A stretch of DNA of 12,326 nucleotides from Erysipelotrichaceae bacterium (lineage in GTDB: Bacteria > Bacillota_I > Bacilli_A > Erysipelotrichales > Erysipelotrichaceae). Shown in pieces: positions 6,614-12,326 of this stretch. The DNA lies in the NCBI GenBank assembly GCA_017419065.1, contig JAFOMB010000147.1:1-12326 (forward strand), read 5' to 3'. The notes beneath the pieces were generated by a model. It was not told where the DNA came from, did not search any database, and saw nothing but the letters and a program-made list of their open reading frames with translations. Each line of letters opens with the position of its first letter. Position 1 is the first letter of the stretch. The position numbers and the translations under genes are program-made.

Positions 6614-7575
6614 CCGTGAAGGCCTATGAAGGTCCCTAACACAGCTAATATCAGGGCGATGATATAGAACATCCTGACAACTGCTGTCTCCTTCATGCCT
6701 CCTAAGACAAAGGCGTAGTGGATCGGGGTGTACTTGAAGATGCGCTTGTGGAAGAGCTTGACACAGCTAAGCTGCAGGACGACACAGAACATCTCCCAGA
6801 CGAAGACGCCGCCGATCACAAAGAGCGCGATTTCGCTCTTCAGTACGACTCCCAGTGACGCAAACAAGCCGCCTAAGGCCAGGGAACCGCTGTCCCCCAT
6901 GAAGATCTTGGCCGGGAAGTGATTGTAGATGAGATAGCCGAATAAACCGCCTACGATGCAGAAGAGAAGTAAGGCGATGTGGTATTCCTTGAAGGCATAG
7001 GCCAGGATGATGAAGGCGATGAGTCCGAAGACGGAGACACCGGCACATAAGCCATCCATACCGTCAGTGAAGTTGACCGCGTTGGCTTCCGCCAGATACA
7101 GCAGGATCATGAACGGATAATAGAACCAGCGGATATCGATACCGATATTCGTGAACGGGATGGTGATCCCGGTGTAGATGACATCGCGGAAGAAGAAACA
7201 GAGGGCACCCGTGAAGATGAACTCCATGATGAGTTTGACCTTCGGAGAGAGGCCGTTGTTGTCGTGACGCAGGATGATGAGGATATCATCCAGGAAACCG
7301 ACAAGACAGAACAGCACGAAGGACAGGATGACTAAGAGGGTCTTTCTGTCGAAGGTGTGCTGTATCGCCAGATAGACAAGCAATGGAAGCAGGACAAACA
7401 AAAGTCCGCCCATGATCGGCGTTTTGGACTTCTGCTTATATTCTTCCAGAGCGTATTCGCTGACTTCCTGGTTGATCTTGTGGTTTTTTAAGATACGGAT
7501 ATAGAGGGGCATCAGGAGCGCCAGCAAAAGGAAACTTGCCAGCAGTCCGATCGCACAGATGATTGGAAAATTCAT
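6610..7575 (-). CDS. mraY: Phospho-N-acetylmuramoyl-pentapeptide-transferase
   Basis: Integral membrane enzyme that transfers phospho-MurNAc-pentapeptide from UDP to undecaprenyl phosphate, giving lipid I. The 321 aa are of family length, with about ten hydrophobic helices starting at residue 4. Key motifs are KTPIMGG (51-57), the metal-binding Asp pair FLDD (94-97), NAVNFTDGMDGL (165-176) and GDSGSLALGG (227-236). The usual PxHHHFE motif near the C-terminus reads PIHYAFV (284-290): the first histidine (H286) is kept and the other two are Tyr and Ala. Placement directly after the PASTA PBP is the standard dcw position and argues against TagO/WecA. The ATG at 7575 has only a weak AGGG about 12 bases upstream; the gap to pbpX is 14 bp. 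It overlaps recJ by 4 bp. Confidence 0.95.
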   Translation of the reverse strand: MNFPIICAIGLLASFLLLALLMPLYIRILKNHKINQEVSEYALEEYKQKSKTPIMGGLLFVLLPLLVYLAIQHTFDRKTLLVILSFVLFCLVGFLDDILIILRHDNNGLSPKVKLIMEFIFTGALCFFFRDVIYTGITIPFTNIGIDIRWFYYPFMILLYLAEANAVNFTDGMDGLCAGVSVFGLIAFIILAYAFKEYHIALLLFCIVGGLFGYLIYNHFPAKIFMGDSGSLALGGLFASLGVVLKSEIALFVIGGVFVWEMFCVVLQLSCVKLFHKRIFKYTPIHYAFVLGGMKETAVVRMFYIIALILAVLGTFIGLHG

Positions 7576-7589
7576 AACGTCATTATACC

Positions 7590-9803
7590 CTATTCCTCTC
7601 CATCTTCAAGAGGCTTCTTTGACAGATCGATGTCAGTTTCGATGACACCCATGGCGACAGCGACTTCACTGTTTCCGTCTACCGAAGTACCGGCAGGCAG
7701 GGACTGATCGATGACGACGCCATAGCCGTCGATCGCAAACGGGATGCCTGAAAGCTTCCAGTATTCAATGACTTCTTTCCGGCTCCAGCCGCGCATATCC
7801 GGTAAGGCGATATTCTCGGAATCCGTCAGCAGGAAGACCTTGTCGTTGGTATAGACAGCACTGCCGCTTTCCGGGAACTGCTTGACGACATTGAGACCGT
7901 TGCCGATGAGGACGAGGTCGCCGCCCATGTCATTGACGATGGCTTCCGCTTCGGAAACGGAGAGTCCGCTCAAAGACGGCATCTCATACTTCTTGATGGT
8001 ATCTTCGCCGATCGTCGCGTCCGGATTGTAGCCGACATTGGTCAGGATGGCTACTCTCTTGACGAAGTCAGTGATCGCACGGGAATTGGTGTGGTTCTGG
8101 AGGTCGTATGGAGAGATATAGGCGTAGTAGACCATATACTGAGGATCTTCATACGGGAAGCCCATCATGATCGACTGGATGGAATAATCGGAGGTATAGC
8201 CGAAGGTCGTGGCAATTTCGGAAGTGCCGGTCTTGGCCATGATATCGACTTCATCGACGGAATAGAATCGGGCGGTACCGCCTTTATCCGAGACGACTCT
8301 TCTCAGGAGGTCCTGCATCTGCTTGGCCGCTTCTTCCGAGATCGGCTGGGAGACGACTTCCCGTTCCCCTTCATAGACGATCTCATTGTGGTCCCGGTCG
8401 ACGATCTTGTCGATGATGTACGGCTTGACCATCTCGCCGTTTCCGAAGATGGCGGAATAGCCCTGCAATAACTGTAATGTCGTAGCGGAAGAGCCCTGAC
8501 CGAAGGTCAGAGAGAGCTTTTCCGACGGATAGGTGTAGTTGAGATAGCCGCTGACATCCTGCATGCCGTAGACATTGACCGGCTTGAAGAAACCGAACTT
8601 CTCCAGATACTGGACGAAGTTCTCCGGTCCGACATAGTCACTCAGTAATGTGGAAGTGGCGACGTTGGAGGAGTAGATGAGACCGTAGTCGAGCTCGATA
8701 TTGCCCCAGTTCTTGTCGGCGGAGTTGTGGATACAGCCGAGGTTGGCGCCATAACTTCTGTAAGGGGCATTGCCCGATCCTGCCAGGTAGCAGTACGGTT
8801 CGGAATTGAAGGTATCGGTACCGTTATAGACACCCATGTCCATGGCGGCCGCATAGATGAAGGACTTCATGACGGAACCCGGTTCATAGGCGATCATGGA
8901 GCCGTAGTTGTTCCAGTCTTCGACTTCCAGGGTATTCGGGTCAAAGGACGGGGTCTGTCCCCAGGCGAGGATCTTGCCGCTCGAGATCTCGACGACAGCA
9001 CCCCAGGCCTGTATCGCGTTGTTGTTTTCACGGACATCGTCGAAGGACGTCTCCAGGGCATCCTGTATCGAGGCATCGATTGTCAGATAGACGTCATAGC
9101 CGTTTTCCGCTTCCGTGATCTCTTCATACATTCCCGGGAGGATATAGCCGTGCTTGTCCCGCTGGAAGGCATGGTAGCCGTCGGTACCGCTGAGTTCTTC
9201 ATCGAGGAGCTGTTCGACCCCCATCTCCCCTACGAGTCTTCCGGTGTCATCGCTGCGGGCGTAGCCGAGGATGTACGGGGAGAAGTCTTCTCCCTTCGGA
9301 TAGAAGCGCTTGTAGGAGGTGCGGAAGCCGATGCCGTGGAGATTCGGATAGTTCAGGATCTCCCGCATGGTCTCTTCCGAGAGATTTCTTCCCTTCGGAC
9401 CCAGTTCCACCTGGTAGTGGTAGGTAGACGGCGTCAGATAGTCGTATACGGTCGCCTGATCCATGTCGAGGATGGTCGCCAGTACCTGGGAGGCATAGAG
9501 CGGATCATCGACATAGGCGACGACATTCTTGTTGGAAGAACGGTTCTTGTCGAGGTAGCAGATGATGTCGTAGGTCTGTATATCCTGGGCGACGATCTCT
9601 CCGTTGATGTCGTAGATGTTGCCTCTGTTGGCATAGATGACTTCCGAGACAGAGGAGACGGAATCGACATACGGATCGAGGTCAGTCATGGAACGGATGT
9701 GAAGATGTCCCAGGACCACAATAAAAACATTGACGACAACCGCGAGGATCGCCGTCAAAGTCACGATGTATAAAAGGTGTAATCGCCGATTACTCCCCTT
9801 CAT
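7590..9803 (-). CDS. pbpX: Class B penicillin-binding protein (division transpeptidase) with two PASTA domains
   Basis: Septal peptidoglycan DD-transpeptidase of the FtsI/PBP2x group. At 737 aa it has a short basic cytoplasmic N-terminus, one membrane anchor (about 10-32) and an extracellular remainder. The dimerisation domain begins with RGNIYDINGE (60-69). The transpeptidase triad is complete: SVMK (310-313, nucleophile S310), SSN (378-380) and KTGT (524-527). TFGQG (443-447) is also typical. Two PASTA domains follow, about 606-670 (starting EMPSLSGLSVSEA) and 675-730 (starting LPDMRGWSRKEV). The order rsmH-ftsL-PBP-mraY equals that around streptococcal pbpX, hence the symbol; B. subtilis pbpB/spoVD occupy the same slot. 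The ATG lies 2 bp after the ftsL stop, with AAGGGA in the ftsL end as ribosome site. It should work with FtsL, and probably an FtsW encoded elsewhere. Confidence 0.96.
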   Translation of the reverse strand: MKGSNRRLHLLYIVTLTAILAVVVNVFIVVLGHLHIRSMTDLDPYVDSVSSVSEVIYANRGNIYDINGEIVAQDIQTYDIICYLDKNRSSNKNVVAYVDDPLYASQVLATILDMDQATVYDYLTPSTYHYQVELGPKGRNLSEETMREILNYPNLHGIGFRTSYKRFYPKGEDFSPYILGYARSDDTGRLVGEMGVEQLLDEELSGTDGYHAFQRDKHGYILPGMYEEITEAENGYDVYLTIDASIQDALETSFDDVRENNNAIQAWGAVVEISSGKILAWGQTPSFDPNTLEVEDWNNYGSMIAYEPGSVMKSFIYAAAMDMGVYNGTDTFNSEPYCYLAGSGNAPYRSYGANLGCIHNSADKNWGNIELDYGLIYSSNVATSTLLSDYVGPENFVQYLEKFGFFKPVNVYGMQDVSGYLNYTYPSEKLSLTFGQGSSATTLQLLQGYSAIFGNGEMVKPYIIDKIVDRDHNEIVYEGEREVVSQPISEEAAKQMQDLLRRVVSDKGGTARFYSVDEVDIMAKTGTSEIATTFGYTSDYSIQSIMMGFPYEDPQYMVYYAYISPYDLQNHTNSRAITDFVKRVAILTNVGYNPDATIGEDTIKKYEMPSLSGLSVSEAEAIVNDMGGDLVLIGNGLNVVKQFPESGSAVYTNDKVFLLTDSENIALPDMRGWSRKEVIEYWKLSGIPFAIDGYGVVIDQSLPAGTSVDGNSEVAVAMGVIETDIDLSKKPLEDGEE

Positions 9804-9805
9804 GA

Positions 9806-10105
9806 TCAGTCTTCCCTTACAGAGATGATATTATCCTGGTTCTGATCCATTCCCGCATCCTGGGCAATGGTATAGACGCGTTCCTTGTTCTGGAGGGTCT
9901 GGATCTCGATGCTCAGATTCTGGTTCTCCATCTTGAGAGAAGCGATCTCATTGTTCATCTTCTGGATCTTGATGGATAAAGAAGCGTTCATCGTTCCCAC
10001 ATAGAGACTCGATCCCAGCATGCATACCAGAGAAAACAGGAAGAAAATGCACGCCTTGGCGATAAATGTCATCTTTCTCTTTCTCTTCTTTACGATCTTT
10101 GCCAT
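9806..10105 (-). CDS. ftsL: Cell division protein FtsL
   Basis: Small bitopic divisome protein. The 99 aa comprise a strongly basic cytoplasmic tail (KIVKKRKRK, 3-11), one membrane helix (about 13-36) and an extracellular coiled coil (about 43-75, NNEIASLKMENQNLSIEIQT region) followed by a short tail. FtsL sequences diverge greatly, so the call rests on size, topology and place between rsmH and the division PBP. In other bacteria FtsL acts with DivIC/FtsB and DivIB/FtsQ to activate the FtsW-PBP synthase. The ATG at 10105 overlaps the last 16 bases of rsmH and has GAGGGG about 10 bases upstream. It ends 2 bp before pbpX, so the two are probably translated together. Confidence 0.9.
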   Translation of the reverse strand: MAKIVKKRKRKMTFIAKACIFFLFSLVCMLGSSLYVGTMNASLSIKIQKMNNEIASLKMENQNLSIEIQTLQNKERVYTIAQDAGMDQNQDNIISVRED

Positions 10106-11013
10106 AGTTTTCTGACCCCTCTTACTTTTGCGCTTCTGGCGCGTCTGTTTTCAGCGATTTCTTCATCGCCGGCAATGAGTGCCTTGCGGCTCAGTGCCTC
10201 ATAGGCTGGTTTCTCGACATCTTCCGGTCTCTTGGCGATCCTCTTATCGTCATAGACGTGTGTCAGAGAATGGAATTTCTGTTTTACGAGTCTGTCTTCC
10301 AGGGAATGGAAGGTGATGATGACGACCCTGCCGTCAACGTTCAGGATGTCATCGAAGCTGTCCAGGAAGGTCTCCAGGGAATCGAGTTCGTGATTCACGG
10401 CGATGCGCAGTGCCTGGAAGGTCTGCTTGGCCGGATGGCCTTTCTTGGAGAGCTGTTTTGCAGGAAGAGCTTCCTTGATGATCTCAACGAGTTCTCCTGT
10501 CGTTTCGATCGGCTTCTCTTCTCTTTTCTTCAGGATGTTCCGGACGATGGGAGCAGCGAATCTCTCTTCTCCGTATTCCCTGAGGATCCTGATGAGTTCC
10601 CCTTCGCTGTACGTGTTGACGATGGTCTTCGCGTCCAGGGGATTGTCCGGATCCATCCGCATATCCAGCGGGGCATCCGTGCGGTAGGAGAAACCTCTTT
10701 CTCCTTCGTCGAACTGTGGGGAGGAAACTCCCAGATCCAGGAGGATCCCGTCGACATGTCCGACATAGTCCTTCATGTTTTTGAAGTTGTCGTGGATGAA
10801 TACCACGTTATCGAAATCCTTCAGGTTCTCCCTGCTCTCTTCGATCGCTTCCGGATCGAGATCGAAGCAGTAGAGCTTTCCTTTGGGACATCTCTCTAAG
10901 ATCATCCGGCTGTGTCCCCCTCTTCCGAGGGTGCCGTCTACATAGATGCCGTCTTCTCTGATATCCAGGAGAGAGATGGTCTCCTTCGGCATCACCGAGA
11001 TATGCTTACTCAT
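10090..11013 (-). CDS. rsmH: 16S rRNA m4C1402 methyltransferase RsmH (MraW)
   Basis: S-adenosylmethionine-dependent N4-methyltransferase acting on C1402 of 16S rRNA in the ribosomal P site. The 307 aa are full length. Visible motifs are the SAM-binding DGTLGRGGHS (26-35), DLDPEA (51-56), GILLDLGVSSPQFD (89-102), RGFSYRTDAPLDMRMD (106-121), GHPAKQTFQALRIAVN (182-197) and FHSLEDR (225-231). These are strongly diagnostic. Its ATG overlaps the mraZ stop by 8 bp (ATGAGTAA) and no convincing Shine-Dalgarno precedes it, so initiation probably depends on translation of mraZ. Its stop overlaps ftsL by 16 bp. RsmH is the usual second gene of the dcw cluster although it modifies ribosomes, not the wall. 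Confidence 0.98.
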   Translation of the reverse strand: MSKHISVMPKETISLLDIREDGIYVDGTLGRGGHSRMILERCPKGKLYCFDLDPEAIEESRENLKDFDNVVFIHDNFKNMKDYVGHVDGILLDLGVSSPQFDEGERGFSYRTDAPLDMRMDPDNPLDAKTIVNTYSEGELIRILREYGEERFAAPIVRNILKKREEKPIETTGELVEIIKEALPAKQLSKKGHPAKQTFQALRIAVNHELDSLETFLDSFDDILNVDGRVVIITFHSLEDRLVKQKFHSLTHVYDDKRIAKRPEDVEKPAYEALSRKALIAGDEEIAENRRARSAKVRGVRKLWQRS

Positions 11014-11443
11014 CGATCAGAAAGTCACTGATGTTTTCAGCGACATCTTCGAAGGACTCGGAAGCTTCTGCGTAATAAGCATCCCAGGCATCCTTATCCC
11101 AGATCTCGACGTGATCGTTGGCGCCGATGACATAGCACTCTTTTTTAAGTCCTACGGCCTTGGACAGGAAACTCGGGATCTGTATCCTTCCCTGGTTGTC
11201 CAGTGTGACTTCACCGGCACCGGAAGTAAGGACACGGATGTACTGTCTGGCAGCCTTTCTCGTCGTCGGGAGCTTGTTGATCTCCTCGAAGAGCTTGTCC
11301 CACTGTTTTTTCGAATAGATGGTGAGACAGCCGTCCAGACCTCTGGTCAAAATGAAAGAATCCTGCAGTTCATCACGGAACTTCGAAGGGATGATGATCC
11401 TGCCTTTGGCATCGATATTATGTGAATATTCACCGATGAACAT
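11006..11443 (-). CDS. mraZ: Transcriptional regulator MraZ
   Basis: DNA-binding regulator of the dcw operon, made of two swapped-hairpin AbrB-like halves that assemble into ring oligomers. The 145 aa match the family length. The two DxxGR repeats are clear: DAKGRIIIPSKFR (11-23) and LDNQGRIQIPSFL (81-93). The start MFIGEYSHNIDAKGR is the standard family N-terminus, fixing the ATG at 11443. It is the first gene after the promoter at 11509-11482, and its own predicted operator (four AGTGG repeats) fills the leader. Known MraZ proteins regulate their own promoter: repression in E. coli, and activation reported in a mollicute. Operator placement downstream of the -10 here suggests repression, by inference. 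It overlaps rsmH by 8 bp. Confidence 0.97.
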   Translation of the reverse strand: MFIGEYSHNIDAKGRIIIPSKFRDELQDSFILTRGLDGCLTIYSKKQWDKLFEEINKLPTTRKAARQYIRVLTSGAGEVTLDNQGRIQIPSFLSKAVGLKKECYVIGANDHVEIWDKDAWDAYYAEASESFEDVAENISDFLIDE

Positions 11444-11481
11444 CTACCACTTTCCCCCACTTTTAACCACTATCTACCACT
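11442..11481 (-). promoter_or_regulatory. MraZ operator: four AGTGG boxes at exact 10-bp spacing
   Basis: On the minus strand AGTGG begins at 11481, 11471, 11461 and 11451, each followed by five variable bases (TAGAT, TTAAA, GGGAA, TAGAT). MraZ sites known from other bacteria are TGGGN- or AAAGTG-type repeats with a 10-bp period, so each box would face the same side of the helix. The array starts at the base next to the -10 box, covers the likely transcription start, and ends in the mraZ start codon (the fourth box reads AGTGGTAGATG). The third and fourth boxes therefore also supply the G-rich ribosome site. Confidence 0.85.
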
Positions 11482-11509
11482 ATTATGACATAAAACGGGC
11501 GATTGTAAA
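11482..11509 (-). promoter_or_regulatory. Candidate sigma-A promoter of the mraZ operon
   Basis: TTTACA (-35, 11509-11504) and CATAAT (-10, 11487-11482) are separated by 16 bp, and TGT just before the -10 forms an extended -10. Each hexamer matches consensus at 5 of 6 bases. The predicted start, near 11475, falls within the MraZ boxes and leaves a leader of roughly 30 nt. This is the only strong promoter I see ahead of mraZ-rsmH-ftsL-pbpX-mraY, and possibly recJ. Confidence 0.7.
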
Positions 11510-11510
11510 T

Positions 11511-11540
11511 AAAAAAATCGCAGTTTTCTGCGATTTTTTC
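11511..11540 (-). terminator. Strong symmetric intrinsic terminator after acuB
   Basis: A perfect 12-bp stem, AAAAAATCGCAG (11539-11528 on the minus strand) with CTGCGATTTTTT (11523-11512), encloses a 4-base loop AAAA and is followed by another T (11511). It lies 21 bases past the acuB stop and directly upstream of the mraZ -35 box, so it insulates the dcw operon from the livF-acuB transcript. The A-tract and T-tract make it look bidirectional, though nothing converges on it in this window. Confidence 0.9.
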
Positions 11541-11560
11541 TTAAATATTTTAAATATAGA

Positions 11561-12208
11561 CTAGCCCTTCAGAATGACTGTATCTGTGACGCGGTATCCG
11601 GCCTCCTCCAGGGTCTTTTTACAGCGGATGGAATCCTCTCCCTGGGCCACCACAACCACCTCTATGCCCCTGGAATTCGTGTAGACAGCCAGGTTGGAGA
11701 TGGAGATGTTCTCCTCATGGAAACAGCGGGCAATGCTCTCCAGGATGCCCGGCTTGTCTTCCTGGATATTCACCACGAAGCGGACGCCGTTCTGGTGATA
11801 GCCCAACAGATCGATGAAGGCTTCAAAGATGTCGTTATGGGTGATGATGCCTACAAGCTTTCCCTCTACCGTGACCGGCAGACAGCCGATGTCATTCTCT
11901 CTCAAAGAGACAGCCGCCTTTTCCAGGAGGTCATCCGGAGAGATGGTGATGACATCTTTGATCATGATGTCTTCGACTTTGAGCTTGTTGAGAAGGTAGT
12001 TGAGCTCATAGACAGACAGAGAGGAAGCGTTGTTCGGCGTGTTGGAAGTGATCACGCTCTCGCTGAGCAGTCCTATCAGGTTCCCTTCATCATCCACTAC
12101 CGGCAGACGGTGAAAGGAATGCGAGGACATGATATCCAGAGCTTCGGAGATGGAGGATGCCGCATCGATGGTCGTGACATCCTTTGACATGATATCTTTT
12201 ACGTACAT
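11561..12208 (-). CDS. acuB: AcuB-like CBS-CBS-ACT domain protein
   Basis: Soluble ligand-sensing protein of 215 aa. It has two CBS domains in tandem (about 1-58, starting MYVKDIMSKDVTTID; and about 76-135, with VEDIMIKDVITISPDD) and a C-terminal ACT domain (about 141-213, with VNIQEDKPGILESIARCF). CBS pairs generally bind adenine nucleotides and ACT domains bind small ligands, often amino acids. Bacillus AcuB is named for acetoin utilisation, but its biochemical role is unclear and that name need not apply here. The ATG lies 1 bp after the livF stop with GGGAGG in the livF end as ribosome site, so it belongs to a branched-chain amino acid transport operon. Streptococci also carry an acuB-like gene after livF. 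A role in sensing nucleotide or amino acid status for that transporter is inference. A terminator follows. Confidence 0.88.
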   Translation of the reverse strand: MYVKDIMSKDVTTIDAASSISEALDIMSSHSFHRLPVVDDEGNLIGLLSESVITSNTPNNASSLSVYELNYLLNKLKVEDIMIKDVITISPDDLLEKAAVSLRENDIGCLPVTVEGKLVGIITHNDIFEAFIDLLGYHQNGVRFVVNIQEDKPGILESIARCFHEENISISNLAVYTNSRGIEVVVVAQGEDSIRCKKTLEEAGYRVTDTVILKG

Positions 12209-12209
12209 A

Positions 12210-12326
12210 TTAGCCTCCCAGATACGCTTTCTTTACATCTTCGCTGGCAGAGAGCTCTTTTCCGCTTCCCTCCATGACGATCTTTCCGGATTCCAGTACA
12301 TAGGCCCGATCCGAGACAGCCAGGGC
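12210..12326 (-). CDS. livF: Branched-chain amino acid ABC transporter ATP-binding protein LivF, C-terminal end (partial)
   Basis: Only the last 38 codons and a TAA stop (12212-12210) are in the window; the 5' part lies beyond 12326. Hand translation gives a tail starting ALAVSDRAYVLESGKIVMEG and ending SEDVKKAYLGG. ALxxSDRAYVLExGxIxxxG followed by a KKAYLGG-type end is characteristic of LivF, the second ATPase of the high-affinity leucine/isoleucine/valine importer. The Walker motifs are outside the window, so the call rests on this C-terminal signature and on the downstream acuB. LivG also shares part of this pattern and is the main alternative. Confidence 0.85.
   Translation of the reverse strand, partial: ALAVSDRAYVLESGKIVMEGSGKELSASEDVKKAYLGG

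Noticed and set aside
7582..7609. TTGAAG-16-TATAAT just upstream of mraY, resembling a promoter
   Set aside because: Transcription would begin at about the mraY ATG itself, leaving no leader or ribosome site; more likely chance in the short pbpX-mraY gap.
8727..9773. Long open frame of 348 codons on the plus strand opposite pbpX
   Set aside because: It lies wholly antisense to a gene with complete PBP motifs; its protein has no recognisable domain and repetitive D/V/I/R-rich composition typical of a mirror frame.
10258..10899. Open frame of 213 codons on the plus strand opposite rsmH
   Set aside because: Antisense shadow of a strongly conserved gene, low-complexity acidic composition, no independent signals.
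11441..11481. The phased CCAC/GTGG repeats as a CRISPR or minisatellite
   Set aside because: Units are only 10 bp with a 5-base core, sit between a -10 box and the mraZ start, and match the known MraZ-box pattern.
1..12326. Possible mobile, phage or defence system in the window
   Set aside because: All genes are housekeeping, on one strand and tightly packed; I saw no transposase, integrase, terminal repeats, tRNA target or composition change.

Overview
The window reads as ordinary chromosomal DNA from a low-to-moderate GC Gram-positive bacterium (Firmicutes/Bacillota). The evidence is a class B penicillin-binding protein with two PASTA domains, a bifunctional Rel, a T-box leader on hisS-aspS, a livF-acuB pair and a head-of-dcw cluster. 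The order rsmH-ftsL-PBP(PASTA)-mraY resembles streptococci, but mraZ is present and its operator repeats (AGTGG every 10 bp) resemble the mollicute type. I lean towards an Erysipelotrichia-like lineage; this is inference at moderate-to-low confidence. Every real gene is on the minus strand, so transcription runs from high to low coordinates.

Right end (12326 to 11561): the last 38 codons of a LivF-type branched-chain amino acid ABC ATPase are followed after 1 bp by an AcuB-like CBS-CBS-ACT protein. A strong symmetric hairpin terminator closes this unit.

Centre-right (11509 to 6610): a new promoter carries four phased MraZ boxes that run into the mraZ start codon. It drives mraZ-rsmH-ftsL-pbpX-mraY, a truncated cell-division/cell-wall cluster with overlapping or nearly abutting genes. 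Where murD, murG, ftsQ, ftsA or ftsZ might be expected, mraY overlaps recJ by 4 bp.

Centre-left (6613 to 2336): recJ, apt and relA make up the repair, purine-salvage and stringent-response part. A candidate promoter lies before apt and a perfect inverted repeat lies between apt and relA.

Left end (2355 to 1): a promoter inside the 3' end of relA leads into a full T-box leader, then hisS and aspS (cut by the window edge), which overlap by 8 bp. The leader folds by eye into a canonical antiterminator with its competing terminator. Its predicted specifier loop holds GACAC, which contains both an Asp codon (GAC) and a His codon (CAC), matching the two synthetases it controls.

I found no CRISPR array, insertion sequence, prophage, tRNA/rRNA or defence locus. 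The most interesting features are regulatory: the two-codon T-box, the MraZ operator overlapping the ribosome-binding site, and the joining of the dcw head to the recJ-apt-relA-hisS-aspS block.
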